64,000 nt of DNA from Brachynemurus nebulosus (Eukaryota; Arthropoda; Insecta; Neuroptera; Myrmeleontidae). The stretch is taken from the NCBI GenBank assembly GCA_035578155.1, contig JAPWDM010000046.1:2139472-2203471 (forward strand), in the 5' to 3' direction. Positions 47,013 through 59,417 of the stretch are shown here, one piece after another (positions within the stretch are counted from its first letter, which is position 1; the number at the start of each line of letters is the position of its first letter). The notes under the pieces were generated by a model. That model searched no databases and was not told the DNA's origin. It saw nothing but the letters and a program-made list of their open reading frames with translations. Made by a program: the position numbers and the translations under genes.

Positions 47013-47047
47013 TATATAAAGTTGTGGATTGTGTGAATAATTTCAGT
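47013..47047 (+). promoter_or_regulatory. Core promoter: TATATAAA plus TCAGT initiator
   Basis: TATATAAA at 47013-47020 and the arthropod initiator TCAGT at 47043-47047 are 32 bp apart (TATA start to initiator A), the expected spacing for RNA polymerase II. The ATG follows 20 bp later. Confidence 0.75.
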
Positions 47048-47066
47048 TCTACGGCGGCGGTAAAAA

Positions 47067-47549
47067 ATGGCGTTTCTTGACATACAAGGCTATCGAGGAG
47101 CTAACAACGACTTTTATTTTAAAGATGTTTGTATTGCTGCGGAAAATTCAGATGATATATTACATCTCATATTCGGAGCATCGTTTTACTTCAATGAGTT
47201 GATGAAGAAATACCAGCAAGTTGCCCGTTGGCTTTGCCGAAATTGGCATGGGATACCTTAGTCGTATGGATTTATTCCGTACAATAAACTTCATACCATA
47301 TTAAAACCTGTATTAAAGAAGTATGATGTCATATACGTCAAGGGCAGTGAAAAAAAGAAATGGATTTTAAATTTGTTTGATGACACCGAAAACCAGCCGT
47401 GGATTTTGAATTTGGAAGAAATGTTTGATGTACCGAAGATTTCCAATCTGCGAGATGAATATTATTCAAGACGTTGCATGATTCATTCAGATAAAATTTG
47501 TTCATTAGAAAATTGTATTCTTTTAAAAAAAAATTTATATGGAAAATAA
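47067..47549 (+). pseudogene. 160-codon ORF broken by one stop (FLDIQG protein)
   Basis: MAFLDIQGYRGANNDFYFKD opens a frame that stops at TAG 47259-47261, in the sequence RWLCRNWHGIP, and is then open in the same frame to TAA 47547-47549 (GFIPYNKLHTILKPVLKKYD, YVKGSEKKKWILNLF). A single nonsense change therefore separates two parts of one protein; readthrough or an assembly error are alternatives. The start (hydrophobic-D-x-Q-G) and the RN-x-HG / PY segments look like a degenerate RNase H/DEDD exonuclease fold, but the second acidic residue is Gln. I believe similar proteins are common and unnamed in insect genomes, without a firm name. An AATAAA follows at about 47607. Confidence 0.7.
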
Positions 47550-47606
47550 ATAGATTTGAAGTAATATATAGATTTAAGCAATTTAATTTCTGTATACATA
47601 TTCTAT

Positions 47607-47612
47607 AAATAA
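47607..47612 (+). terminator. AATAAA polyadenylation signal
   Basis: AATAAA 58 bp after the stop of the 47067 ORF, followed by an A-run. It supports a transcription unit from 47045 to about 47630. Confidence 0.5.
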
Positions 47613-47639
47613 AATTTAAAAAAAAAAATGATATGCGTT

Positions 47640-48340
47640 TTATTTAATTATTATCCTGAATTCCCCTATTTATTACAGCAAGAAGTTTCTTTCGTTAACC
47701 TATAAAAGTATTAAAAAATCCAATTATACTCGTATTTACTATTCTAATTGAAAGGCATATTTCATGATACACCCTGTATAAGAAAACATTCATTAAAATA
47801 TTAAATATACATCCGTTATATAGGTCTATTTAACTCATTAATATCCCATGACGTCATCTAATACCCAAAAAAGTTCCCCGAGTATGAGTCAGCAAAATCT
47901 TAAATAAACACATAGCTATATCAATGATTTATGATGACAGTAATGTAAATAAATTTATTTTGAATTCCGGGCACTGACAATTTGTGACTTGCTTATAAAT
48001 AAAAAGCCCCTCCGACTGTGATGTAAACATATCATGAAATCTATCATCATAAATTGTTAGCTAAAAAACCGTATAAAAAGTCACGAGTTTTTTACTAAAT
48101 AAACATCTTATAAAGTGCTGACTCATATACAAAAAATCCCGAGTTACAGTTGACACCCAAATTTCCGGCAGTACAGTAGCGGTCTGAAATCTGGAGTCTG
48201 AAGTTAGTTTTTAAAATCATGATTGCGGCTAGCGCTTGGTACAGTGCACCCACAAAATTTATCGTTAGCAACCGAGTTAAATGGTTTCTTTGTTCGTTTA
48301 AGATGAGGCAGTTAAGGCAAGCGCGTGTTGAGGTCAAAGT
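47640..48340. other. No gene seen
   Basis: AT-rich spacer between the FLDIQG ORF and a palindrome-derived module. Confidence 0.5.
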
Positions 48341-48349
48341 TTCCATGTA

Positions 48350-48520
48350 ATAAGTACAGTACGCTTCAAAAAGTGATCGAATACCTTTTTAGTCAGGGGG
48401 CCCGCACTTTTGACACGGCAGTGTACAAAAAATTTAAGTACAGTACGGTGTCAAAAGTTTGGGGCCACCCCCGAGTCAGGGTAACCCCACATTTTTGACG
48501 CGGTAGTGTACCCCATCTAT
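48350..48520. repeat. GTACAGTACGCTTCAAAAAG module
   Basis: The same module as the centre of the 40.6-kb palindrome: AAGTACAGTACGCTTCAAAA, then TTTTGACACGGCAGTGTAC and GTGTCAAAAGTTTGGGG, in a partly inverted layout. Confidence 0.78.
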
Positions 48521-48530
48521 CAATTTGTGG

Positions 48531-48622
48531 CCTAAAATTCAGTCTGCGCATGCGTCGGGTTCGAAAATTCAGTCTGCGCATGCGTCGTGAACTAAAATTC
48601 AGTCTGTGCATGTGTTAGGTTT
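48531..48622. repeat. Three tandem 29-31-bp repeats
   Basis: AAAATTCAGTCTGCGCATGC occurs three times. Each unit contains the palindromic GCGCATGCG or a decayed form of it. Confidence 0.88.
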
Positions 48623-48856
48623 GCATTCAAAAGCTATGGTGGGTAACGGGTTAACACAAATCCAAATTGTGATAACTAAATTGTGACGACGCATAATAGG
48701 TTAACTACTTGTGTGGTTATTGAGGTGATGACTCATGTCTTAGGAATTTCAAGGCCAACAGTATGACCGAGTGTTGGGGTCAAAAGTCAACAACAAATTT
48801 TAAATACATGTACTCGGTACGTGCCGGGTCAAAGATCAATTCATATCCGAGGTACA

Positions 48857-51576
48857 ACGTCGAATAGGTTTTACATGGTACACCGCCCTGGGGGCATAAT
48901 ACCATGGCCACCATTAGGCGGGGACTGGGATACGCCCAGTCAGCGCGCACAGGTCTAGAAAACTAGTCCCATGCTCCCAGTTTACTTTGGGGGTTGGGGC
49001 CCCTCCGCACCACTGGTCGGGCCGCGTGCTATCTAACACACTTCTAACTGAGCAGGTTAGCATCCGAGCTGAACGCAGCTCACCCGTCGAGACTCACAAT
49101 CATGAATCTCTCGCCCGCGAACTTGGGCTATTAACCACTGCCACCACGAAACCAAACCTCAATGACCGAGGCGAGCACAAGGCCCGCTGGGCATCTCGGC
49201 CCCCGTGGTACCGATAAGAGCAATACGGTCAGCTTTTCGATCCCCAGACAAGCCGGGAATCTTCCAGATTTAACCCCCAAACAGTAGGGCTCTGGTGGGC
49301 CCTATAACTCATCGGCCGTTACGATTCTTGTAGTCTCATGATGATTCCGTCCTTCTTCTTAGTCGATCACAATTATTTTCTCGGATAACAACACTCACTA
49401 ACACAAGGTAAACAACATCACAATAAACAATAATAACAACAACAATTATAACAACAGGAATTACAACACAACAATAACAATTACTGTCAGCAGTTGAAAT
49501 ACTTTCACTACAGACAACTGTATTAGATGTCGGAGCAGGGCCTTTTAGTCAAGTCCCCTTAATATATTGAATGCCCATTTGGCGAAGCGTTTGAAGTTGC
49601 TGAAGCACTCTTTATTCAGAAATATTCGATCATAAGCCCATTGACCATTATTAATGTAAATGCCCCATGCCCCAGGGTCCCGTCTCTCGGCGTATTTGGG
49701 GCATACTTTGATAATATGCTCCCAATCCTCGACAGACCCGCACCATCTGCATGCGTCACTATCTGCGAGTCCCCTGGATTGAAGGAATGAACCCAGTGTA
49801 CCATGTCCAGTAGTCAAGAAGCAGATTTCAAGACTAAGGTTGACCCATGTTAATCCTGCGGCCACACGTACATCCGGCAGAAACTTGTACGTAACCCTAC
49901 CATTGATTGAGCCAGACCACCTAGTCTGCCATGCATCCATGGCTCTCGTCTCAGCAGCCTCCAAGATGGTCGATTCATCAAGGCCCTCTACCCCACGTAC
50001 AAGATCTGTGTCCTCCAGTGGTATTCCTAATCGGACTTTGGATTTAACAGCCCTTAACATGATCTCAATATCCCAAGGTAAGGTGCCCATCAATAACTGA
50101 AGAGCCTCCGTTGACACAGTCCTACACACCGGAAGACACGCATATAATACCCGTCTCTGCATCCTGTTCAGCCTTGATCGCGCATAGCCATATTTGCAGA
50201 TGCTGTACCAGATGACGGAGCCATAAAATACAACCGCCATAAAAAGACTGCGATATATAAGAAGCATGGTCGCATGTGTAAGACCCCATTCACGCCAGAA
50301 AATTCTGGAAAAACAACCAACCAGTGAGGAGATTTTCTGGTCCAGAAACCGCAGATGACCCTTAAAGCGTAGACCTTCCCCAACGATGATCCCAAGATAT
50401 TTAACCTCCTCCACATAACGAACAGGCCGCTGGTTAAGTCTGACGCTAGGACGTCGGAACGGAGATAATCGACCCTTCAGGAGCATGATGACAGTTTTAT
50501 CAAAGGAGATATCCACACCGACGTTTCTGCCCCAGTTGTTAATTATTGCAAGTTTATCTGTGGCCAAAGTCTCAATACCCTGCCTGCTGTCACCCTCGAT
50601 GAGAACCAACAAATCGTCAGCGTAGGCGATTACAGCTGTGCCTGTGTTCTCCAGTTCATTAAGGAGCTCATTCATAATGAGGTTCCAGACAAATGGTCCA
50701 CAGTGAGATCCTTGAGGGCAGCCTCTGTGGACCTGCCTCCAGATCCGGGTAGAAGTTCCCATAGCAAACACACGCCGATTGCTGAAATAGCTGCACCACA
50801 GGCCGAGCTCCATACATCCGATGTTCGCGATTCTCTCGAGTATAGTACTCCATTCCAAATGATCGAATGCGCCCTTGAAATCGACGAACACACCAAGTAA
50901 ATACTTATGTTCGCAATGTTCGGTGAATCTTAGCACCTCGGTCCATGCACTTTCAGTTGACCTACCACGGGTAAAACCATGTTGACCAGTGTTGGCTGTC
51001 CGATCCGTGATATCGGAAAGGCGCTGCACCATCAGACGCTCGAGAACCTTGCCGAAAGTGGAGATCAAACAGATGGGCCGATACGATCCAGGGGAGGAGC
51101 GATCTTTATCTGGTGACTTCAGTAACGGAGTGAGTTTGGCCTCCTTCCAGACGCTTGGGAAGATGCCGAACCGAAGACAGTCATCCAAAAGATTTTTAAA
51201 ATAAGCAGGCGCCACTCTCCAGACAGCCCGTAACATTTCGGTATTGACTCTATCAACACCAGTGGCCTTCTTACATTTGTTGCGACGCACCGCCAGATCC
51301 ACTTCCTCGAAATTGAACTCGCCATCGTAGAGAGTAATGGGTGGTCTATGAATTTCTTGATTCGCAGGGGGGAAGAAAGTTTCGAGCAGAGCCCTAATAC
51401 TGTCGTCCCAGGACTCAGTGTATCCCTCCGCAGTACGAATAGACCCTATACAATTGTCACCTCGACCACGACACAGTCGATAGATTGCGCCCCAGGGATC
51501 CCGGTTCCCGGTTTCACTCACGAAGTTGCGCCAGTGTTGTTCTTTGGCGCTGCGGAGCTTGTTTTTGTATTCCGCC
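48857..51576 (-). mobile_element. R1-clade LINE, 5'-truncated, with TSD
   Basis: A GC-richer 2.7-kb block with an ORF ending at 49545 and a 3' UTR to about 48857. A 15-bp direct repeat, CATATCCGAGGTACA, flanks it (48842-48856 and 51577-51591), the target duplication of a LINE. The AP endonuclease half and ORF1 are missing, as usual for incomplete reverse transcription. It is clearly younger than its neighbours, given the long open frame. Confidence 0.85.
49545..51576 (-). CDS. R1-type reverse transcriptase, ORF2 C-terminal part
   Basis: Open for 658 codons from the first internal Met (51521) and a little beyond to the truncation. ORF2 proteins nick the target DNA and reverse-transcribe the element RNA onto it. 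RT blocks counted from that Met: GSYRPICLISTFGKVLERL (145-163), GQHGFTRGRSTESAW (179-193), VDFKGAFDHL (213-222), RGCPQGSHCGP (266-276), AYADDLLVLI (299-308, catalytic YADD), and KYLGIIVG. Near the C-terminus CRWCG..EDWEHIIKVC gives the C-x2-C-x7-H-x4-C finger typical of R1/TRAS/SART elements. No stop or shift is visible. The endonuclease domain is absent, so it cannot move by itself. The insertion is not in 28S rDNA. Confidence 0.93.
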
Positions 51577-51588
51577 CATATCCGAGGT

Positions 51589-51656
51589 ACAGTAGGACCC
51601 TAAACTACACGGTTCTAAACACCGTCAAAAAGTAGTCAGGAAAATTGGGGTTTTAC
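51589..51656. mobile_element. Tiny pogo-like remnant
   Basis: TACAGTAGGACCCTAAAC on the left and TTGGGGTTTTACTGT on the right are roughly inverse pogo-type ends only about 65 bp apart. The R1 copy sits against its left end. Confidence 0.4.
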
Positions 51657-51659
51657 TGT

Positions 51660-53340
51660 GTCACCGTACCGGCCTAGCCATCCTACTCAGAATGATTCTT
51701 TAAATTTGATGACTTGGTGGCCACAAAATGTTCGGCAAATCTATTGCAGAAACGTCGTCCCGTTTGCCCGATATAGATAGCTTTGCATTCACACTCGAAT
51801 TTATAAGCGCCAGATCTATGTAACGGATTTATAGTATCTTTATTTTTAATGAGAAGACTTGAAATAGAATTACATGATGAAAAGGTCAACTTGATACCAT
51901 GTTCCTGGAATAACTTTCGGAATTCGTTAGCTTGAGTAGAAATATAAGGGATAGAGGCATAGCTCGAATTAGATGATTTTATTGATTTGGTTAGATTTGG
52001 AAACAAGGAAGAATCAAAATAATTATGTAAATGCTTACAAAAAATTTTGAAAATAAATTCACTGTCGTAACCGTTAACACGCCCTATGTGTATAATGACA
52101 GACGATTCGCGGAGGAAATAGTTCGTCTTGAGAGGATAGGAAAATAATCTGTGGAATGAAAAGTTAAAGAATGCCAGTTTATGTGAAATAGGATGAGAAG
52201 AAGATTGGTGAATGCAATGATCCGTATGTGTAGCTTTACGGTAAACTTAAACTTCAAATCGATTGGAGTAATGACCATTTCTCACGGTAATGTCTAAAAA
52301 GTTAAGTTTATTATTTTCTTCGAATTCTAAAGTAAATTTGATTCTATTGTGTAGGTTATTGAGAAAATTTAAGAATTGCAACGCCTGGTCACGTGTGCCA
52401 GTCCACACTACGAATACGTCATCCACATAGCGTCTCCAGAAACCAAGATATTGTAAATATTGGTGTTTAGAATCAAAAATTAAACCCTCTAAATAATTCA
52501 TAAAGGAAGTCGCCATGAACGGTGAAATTGAAGAACCCATCCCTAAACCGTAAGATTGTAGGTATATTTTGTTGTCAAAAGAGAAATAGTTATGATCTAA
52601 TAAAAGACTAAGGCATTGTAACATTGCTTCCACACTGGGAACGTCTAGATTATTGCTGAAATTAGTCGTCAAAAACTCACGGAAAAGAATTATTAATTGA
52701 TCTGTCGGTCTGAGTGAATAAATCTGCAACATCGAAACTAAGTAGTAAACAATTGTTCGGTACTTTAACTATTACTAAATGAGATATAAGTTCAGTGGTA
52801 TTATTAAGAGAATATTTAAATTTGATATTTGTAAATTTGTAAATATTTTGTAGGAACCAATGGGATAAACCACCAAACAAGGAGTCAGAAGGAGATACTG
52901 CTTTATGAATTTTGGGGAGGCCGTACAACCTAGGTGTGACGGGGCTTATGGCGACTTTGACTGACTTCGATAAATCAAATAACTTAAAAAATTCTTGATT
53001 TTAGTTTTTAATCGCTCTGTGGGATTACTATTTAATAAAGCGAAATTCTCAGAATCTAAAATATTTTGCATTTTGTTGTTATAGTCATTCCTGTCTACCA
53101 AAACCAAGCAAGATCCTTTATCCGCCTTAGTGAGTAACACATTAGAATTTACCAATTTTTTGTTTAATCTATTAATGAGTTTGAGTAATCAGTCTGTCTG
53201 ATTATTACTAAAGTTGTCAATAAATTTTAAATAATTGATGTTATTTATACTAAATGTTTTTAATTGTGTAAGTACTATAGCAGAAAATTCGGTGATTTGT
53301 TTGAACGTAATAGGCAATTTTAAAGAAAATTAGGACCTTT
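51660..53340 (-). pseudogene. Penelope-like element: RT plus GIY-YIG, broken
   Basis: Penelope-like elements encode a telomerase-related RT fused to a GIY-YIG endonuclease. Going down the minus strand: LTKADKGSCLVLVDRNDYN (53155-52946, N-terminal block), YGLPKIHKAVSP and LLSFDVADLFT (52928-52700), then after a one-base shift YGLGMGSSISPFMATSFMN and YVDDVFVVW (catalytic DD; 52580-52430), and LNFLDITVRN. A stop at 52247-52249 interrupts the linker, after which the same frame continues to YKFECECKAIYIGQTGRRF and RFAEHF (about 51800-51740), the GIY-YIG module, ending at 51683. Lesions: a frameshift near 52690-52720, one stop at 52247, and a disordered N-terminus above 53155. The upstream end is cut by a pogo-like MITE at 53546. 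No hammerhead motif was recognised at its ends. Confidence 0.9.
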
Positions 53341-53545
53341 GGATGAAAAATCCAATTCATTCGGCTGTAATTGTAAAGACGAAAGATTTAAAACTCGATC
53401 ATGAAAAAACAAAATCAAAATCAAAATCCACCTGGCTAGCCAGAAAGAAGTCATTTAAGTCCGGGACATGTTGTAAAAAGATATTATTACGTACTGGAGA
53501 GGCGTCATCTGTTAAATTTATATTAGAAACATAATCAGAATTGTG

Positions 53546-53742
53546 TTTGACGCCGATGAGTTTAATTTAACGCGTCGTTTTGTTACGTAGCAATTATTTT
53601 TTCGTTCCAATTACCAAGTGTATAAAATGTATTGTTTTAGTTCGAAATATAAAGAGATTTTGTAGGGAACTCGTGATAACTTGGAATTATAGAGTTTCGA
53701 ATTATAGCAGGTTTGAATTAACGAGTTAACGAGAGTCTACTG
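53546..53742 (-). mobile_element. pogo-like MITE half, inverted copy
   Basis: Mirror of 53907-54100: GTTTGACGCCGATGAGTTTA through CGTTTTGTTACGTAGCAATT to GTTAACGAGAGTCTACTG. It is truncated at 53546, inside the Penelope-like region, and its intact end meets (TA)n. Confidence 0.85.
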
Positions 53743-55192
<1,450 letters not shown>

Positions 55193-55194
55193 TA

Positions 55195-55284
<90 letters not shown>
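55193..55284. repeat. (TA)n right of the Tigger element
   Basis: About 92 bp of TA with one early TAATA, starting at the Tigger terminus. Confidence 0.95.
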
Positions 55285-55287
<3 letters not shown>

Positions 55288-55299
55288 ACTGTGAATATC

Positions 55300-55440
55300 C
55301 GAAATGCGGTGTATCTTAAGATACACTGGTGTATGTTAACAACCACCACGCTAGTTGGTGAATGACCGTTATTTATTCTCTTCATGACGATTTCGGTCAT
55401 ACACTGGTGAATGTTAACATACACCACGACGACTTGGTTT
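55300..55440. repeat. ACACTGGTG(T/A)ATGTTAACA repeat pair
   Basis: ACACTGGTGTATGTTAACAA and ACACTGGTGAATGTTAACAT occur 70 bp apart, each followed by ACCACG. Confidence 0.7.
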
Positions 55441-55739
55441 ATGTTCGTTGTGAGTGAAATTATGGCTATTAATGATATAAAAAACCTGCTATTGTTATAA
55501 AAAAAATTGTTACAATAAATAAAATTATTATTAGTCATTTCTGAGTCCACTCTGAACACAGTATTCGAAATTCTAGATAGAGAGAACTTAGTTGTTTTTT
55601 GAGATACTTTAATAAAATTTTGGAAACATTATTCGACAAAGATTCATTTATACTCGTACTATTTTTTTTTTTTTTTGTACTTCAACCACTTTGAAAGTAC
55701 AGCTAATTTTCGACTTAACGGTAAGATGATATTCTGGCA

Positions 55740-56410
55740 ATTTTTAAACGTTTAAAAATTACTTGTACAAACGAGTACAAATTATAGTCTTTCCAATACT
55801 GTTTTCAAGTTTTGTGTATCTCTAGAAACAATGTAATTCATTTTACCTGGAATACCTAGTACTGTGTTTCTCTGAACGGATTGAGATACAAACTAAATGA
55901 AAAGATTTGTAACGGGTACAAATCATACTCTTTCAAATACAATTTTCAAAAATTTAAATATCTATTAAAACAGTAATTTTCGTTCTACCTAGAATTTCAG
56001 GTATCGTGTATCTCCCAAATTTTTGATGTACAAAAAAAAAGGACTACTAACGGGCACAAACAAATCTTTACCGAATGCCGTTTACAAATTTTGAATATTT
56101 CTAAAAACATCCAAATTCATCCTACCTAGAATTTTGAGTACCGTGTTTTTCCGAACCCTTTGAAACACAAACGAAAATAAAGGAAGTACAAACGGATCTT
56201 TATCGAATGCTATTTTCAAAATTGAAATATTCTTTTAATTAGAATTTCGGGTACCATCAATCTCCGAATCTTTTGAGGTACAAACGACAATAATAGAGAT
56301 ACAAGCAGGTACAAGCGAATTTCTATCGAAGGATGCTAATAAAATTAAAATATTCAAATTTTGGGCGCTGGTCATTTTTAAAATTTTTTCTGTTTAGGTA
56401 CCCTTCGAGG
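55740..56410. repeat. Degenerate tandem array, about 118-bp period
   Basis: Five or six decayed units marked by TACCTAGAATTT(C/T)(A/G)GGTA, GTACAAACG and TTTCAAA(A/T)TT words. Divergence is higher than in the 120-bp satellite and no sequence is shared with it. Confidence 0.7.
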
Positions 56411-56587
56411 CACAAACAAAATAATTATTATTTATTTTTGAATTTGCAATATTTACTGATTTTCAGTATTTAGGATGAAATTCGACAGACCAAATTTTGC
56501 ACCAATTAATTATTTTTAAACAAACATAATCTATTCGTTACAACATAACTTCTTTTTAAATTCTTTTTAAACAAACAATGATCGGTG

Positions 56588-56589
<2 letters not shown>

Positions 56590-56649
<60 letters not shown>
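56590..56649. repeat. (TA)n array
   Basis: About 60 bp of TA immediately before the module copy at 56655. Confidence 0.95.
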
Positions 56650-56651
<2 letters not shown>

Positions 56652-56654
56652 CAT

Positions 56655-57160
56655 ATTTATGTAGGCGGTACACTACGTCGTCACAAACACTCTGACCCAA
56701 GGTGTGTTCACACTTTTGGCGCCATTCTGTACTTAATGCTATGGTACACTACCGTGTCAAAAATGTGGCTGTAGCTTGGGTCAGGGTATTCCCATACTTT
56801 TGACGACATAGTGTGCCGCCGTATTGTCATAGCTCTTCTACTTAAATGGATTGCGATTGTTAAAACCTACTTATCGAAACTTATCGATACCGAATTATTT
56901 ATCATGAATTGATTATAATTGGTTTATTTAGGCTCCATTAATCAGAGTGATTGGGTCAGCAATAACACATTTAAAAAAAATTAATTTTCGTAACTTTTTG
57001 TAATCGTACATTTTTGATCTTAAATACTTCGTGACGATGTGTTATAGCGAAAAAATAACGAAATTTTTGAAGACTTAAGCGAAGCAAGTTGTGGGTATTC
57101 GAAACATGCGACTATTATAAAATGGAGTTTTCGTTATCGAGAATTATCGTACCCTGAAAT
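56655..57160 (-). repeat. Inverse copy of the 35.5-36.1 kb block
   Basis: Contains GGTACACTACGTCGTC, CATTCTGTACTTAATGCT, the CTACTTAT-CGATAAG block and TCGTACATTTTTGATC, in reverse order relative to 35545-36065. Confidence 0.8.
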
Positions 57161-57500
57161 TACATTTTCGTCGTACAATTCATGAATATTTGCTTCAAAT
57201 AAAATATTTATTATACCCGTATAGTTTTAGAAGCATTTTAAGTCCTTCTGGGAAACCATTTTAATCTTACTTTTATCTTCGTTTCGGACCCTCAATAACA
57301 TCTGAGCAAAGTTTGGTTAAGATTCGTCCAACCGTTTATATTGGAACGTTTTTTGAATCCCAAGACCTATATTTTATGTTTTTAGATGCGCAATAACTAT
57401 CATTACTCTGATGATATTGAAATTTATAGGAGACCATACATGGACTAACCCCCTAAACACTCTTAAAATTTAAGCAAAGTAGGACAATCAAAGAATCAGA
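57161..57500 (-). repeat. Inverse copy of 28561-28915
   Basis: Begins CCTGAAATTACATTTTCGTC and ends near AGCAAAGTAGGACAA. Joined directly to the preceding module copy. Confidence 0.8.
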
Positions 57501-57539
57501 TAATTCAGAAATTATGCTAACTTGTAAGATCTAGCAATG

Positions 57540-57580
57540 CAAGACGAATAGACAGACGGACCGACAGACAGACACGAAAC
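57540..57580. repeat. Short (GACA)n-like run
   Basis: AGACAGACGGACCGACAGAC, similar to the run at 62047-62078. Confidence 0.8.
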
Positions 57581-57759
57581 CAAAATTGTCTAAGAAGCTC
57601 TAAAACGTAAAATGCGCGTCAGAATTTTCATTTTTGGGATAAAAAACTTTTAAAAGTGATCACAGTGCTTCCACTATTTTAGTAATCTCGGAAGAAAAAT
57701 TACTGTAATTTCTATAACGTTTAAATAAATAGAAACAAAAACTTTATAATGTTTATAAA

Positions 57760-58185
57760 TTACGACTTAAAATGTTATTGAACTGTGAGACACTGTCATG
57801 TATAAAATTGAATTTATTATAATGAAATTGGAGGTTAAAATAGTGAAAGTATTCATAAATTATTTGAATTTCAGTTATCCAAAATAAATTAAAAATCAGT
57901 TAAGACTGATGTAATGGAAGAAAAGAATAAAAAGAAGTAAGTGTAATAGCATTGGAAAGAGGTAGCTGTATCGATTTTTATATCGGTAATTTATTTGTAC
58001 AATATTCAAGTATTTATATTTTGTTAAATTCGAAATTCTAATACCTACATTTTTATTACCGACAAGGAGCCTACCAAACCTGATAATAATTGATTTGGAT
58101 GAGGTTTATATATTTTATATTTTGGAGGAGAGAATGTCCACAGTACGTGGTTGAAAGGAATGTACGCGATGAGACTTATAATAGT
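57760..58185 (-). repeat. Inverse copy of 16050-16510
   Basis: Includes TTGGAGGTTAAAATAGTGAA and AAGTGTAATAGCATTGGAAA in reverse orientation to 16250-16440. Confidence 0.78.
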
Positions 58186-58494
58186 TTCGGAATTAGGCTG
58201 TGAGGTAACGCCATCTTTTGAAAACGGGTAGAACTTAGTTTTACACCTAATAATTCTAGGTACTCAGTTACTCTTTTACTTTTGATTTTTATAGGTACCT
58301 ACGTATTGTAAAAAACTCTTATGTGATAGAAACAAACCGATTTCAGCTCGTCATTAGAAGGTCGCAAGATCCAATGAAACATCACTGAAGTTAAAAATGG
58401 AAAAAAATATTTCAAGTTTGTAAGTCTGTGGTATTTTCATGTAGTAAATGACATCATACGAATGTAAAAAACTGTATAATATAAAGCTACTTTA

Positions 58495-58674
58495 GGCTGC
58501 CTTTAAACGATCGGTAATACTGTCAGTATTTAGTGACAAAAATAATGAGTCATTATTTTTATAATACATATAATTATATATACGAATACTTCAGTATTAT
58601 CAATAGGTACACGATCAGTAATAATGTCAGTATTTCTAAATACTGACAGTATTACTGATCGTGTACAGACAGCC
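58495..58674. mobile_element. PIF/Harbinger-like MITE
   Basis: The 180-bp unit has TIRs GGCTGCCTTTAAACGATCGG and, inverse, GATCGTGTACAGACAGCC, extending to about 40 bp. TTA borders both ends (58492-58494, 58675-58677), the three-base duplication of PIF/Harbinger elements. The right end also forms a 53-bp near-perfect hairpin at 58610-58662. Confidence 0.8.
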
Positions 58675-58962
58675 TTATATCAACATCCTCTGTTAATTTC
58701 ATCTAGGTAATTATCTTCAATAGCTTTGAAGAACAACAATTTTAAAGTTAAGGGTTGTCAATCCCATATCTCTGACAATATAGGGGGTCGAGGTCTAATA
58801 TCTATATTTTCGAACAGTACTCACCATAAAAAATATTCATGAAAAAGAATAGCCGAGAAAACCGCTGGGCCGAAGTCCCATTTGCTTACCCGGCGAGAAT
58901 CTTTTGGCATGGTATAAAATTACTTGTATCAAATTTTTTTGACAACTTTAACATGCTGTAAC

Positions 58963-59417
58963 CAGGGCCGGCCTAAGACAAAAACTGCAAGTGTGCAAGA
59001 TTCACATTTTATGCCCCTACCGGGGCATTTTATGCCCCTCCGTAACCGCTCGGCACCTGCGCGAGGCGAGATGCGCGTGGCACAGTGGTGCAAAAGTCTG
59101 TCCCTAACCTTAACGTCTTGTTCCCGCGTCCCGCCACACGGGCAGACGACTGCTCTACTGATCTTGGACCTTGGTCAAGCGCATCAGACTACTGTATTTC
59201 AGAACTCATTGGGGTAGATAATCGGTTTTACCTTGAAATTCAGCTATAATAGTTTTGAAACAAAGTTCCTTGTAGTTTAAATATTTATGCCCAACATTTA
59301 AATCAATTTCTAAAAATTTGCAAAATTTTTTTTTTACCAAAATTGGCCAATTTTGTGCCCTGTCAAAAGACCCGAATGTGCGGCTGCATACTTCGCACAC
59401 CCCTCAGGCCGGCCCTG
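58963..59417. mobile_element. hAT-type MITE, CAGGGCCGGCC ends
   Basis: Begins CAGGGCCGGCCTAAG and ends CTCAGGCCGGCCCTG. A perfect 8-bp duplication GCTGTAAC flanks it (58955-58962, 59418-59425). GC-rich compared with its surroundings. No transposase domain; a minus-strand frame inside is unassigned. Confidence 0.93.

Noticed and set aside
50703..50900. Several frames opposite the R1 ORF
   Set aside because: Shadows of the coding strand of the reverse transcriptase.
59206..59400. Minus-strand 64-codon frame in the hAT MITE
   Set aside because: No domain, and it ends at the MITE border; treated as chance.
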